5,520 bases of DNA from Chloroflexota bacterium (GTDB lineage Bacteria; Chloroflexota; Anaerolineae; B4-G1): contig DSAR01000160.1 of NCBI GenBank assembly GCA_011046405.1, positions 1-5,520 on the forward strand. The letters run 5' to 3'. The notes beneath the pieces are model-generated. The model was not told where the DNA came from. It saw only the letters and a program-made list of their open reading frames with translations, and did not search any database. Both the position numbers and the translations under genes were made by a program. The stretch's first letter is position 1. Every line of letters begins with the position of its first letter. Positions 5,423 to 5,520 of this stretch are shown piece by piece.

Positions 5423-5520
5423 TAAGGAACCGTTGACCACCAAATTCTTGCTCGACGTACAAGGATTCTATGGGTTAGGCCCTAACCTGGACGAGCCAGA
5501 GCCAATAAGGAACCGTTGAC
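5398..5520 (+). repeat. tandem repeat, period 83, right copies of the dispersed repeat
   Basis: Bases 5398-5437 recur exactly at 5481-5520, where the window ends, giving a period of 83. Bases 5398-5446 are the inverse of 61-109 (48 of 49). GGTTAGG at 5474-5480 faces CCTAACC at the junction, with one base between them, forming a small palindrome where units meet. The array continues beyond the window, so the number of units is unknown. There is no coding sense. Confidence 0.85.

Noticed and set aside
5398..5520. CRISPR array (regular spacing of a repeat of about 40 bases)
   Set aside because: Only two copies are visible. The solitary inverted copy at 61-109 shares bases beyond the repeat into what would be a spacer, which fits a tandem or dispersed repeat rather than CRISPR. 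No cas gene is present.

Overview
The window looks like an ordinary, moderately GC-rich chromosomal stretch from a bacterium that makes DegV-type fatty-acid carriers. The gene types and the dense palindromic intergenic repeats suggest Chloroflexota (Anaerolineae-like). This is an inference from style, not from any marker gene.

Layout. Positions 1-168 hold a dispersed repeat (61-109) and a rho-independent terminator (128-164) for whatever lies to the left. Two tandem plus-strand paralogues of the DegV/FakB family follow (260-1120 and 1233-2087). Each has its own promoter with the same two-block architecture. A strong bidirectional terminator (2102-2140) closes the pair. A 2.1-2.4 kb spacer carries a nested repeat (2245-2324). 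The remaining genes are on the minus strand and converge on the degV pair: a five-fold repeated membrane protein of the mechanosensitive 'TM helix' family (5372-3870), a CheC-like protein (3319-2723) and an 81-residue protein of unknown function (2626-2381).

The roughly 550-base gap between the membrane protein and the CheC-like gene is packed with structure. It holds a 110-base long hairpin (3751-3860), a shorter hairpin (3692-3737) and a 121-base MITE (3454-3574). The MITE has GTAA-type terminal inverted repeats and a perfect 8-base target duplication (GATTGATC), the signature of IS66-family transposition. At the far right (5398-5520) a tandem repeat of period 83 begins. Its core is the inverted counterpart of the repeat at 61-109 (48 of 49 bases), so the whole gene block lies between inverted copies of one repeat.

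How the genes work together. The DegV pair would bind and present fatty acids to a FakA-type kinase, which is not in this window. The CheC-like protein keeps one phosphatase motif except for an Asn-to-His change, so it may be a non-catalytic relative. The membrane protein has the TM-helix repeats but no MscS beta-domain. I see no evidence that the three minus-strand genes form one pathway. The notable content is the repeat and mobile-element architecture and the duplicated, separately promoted degV pair, rather than a clearly new multi-gene system.
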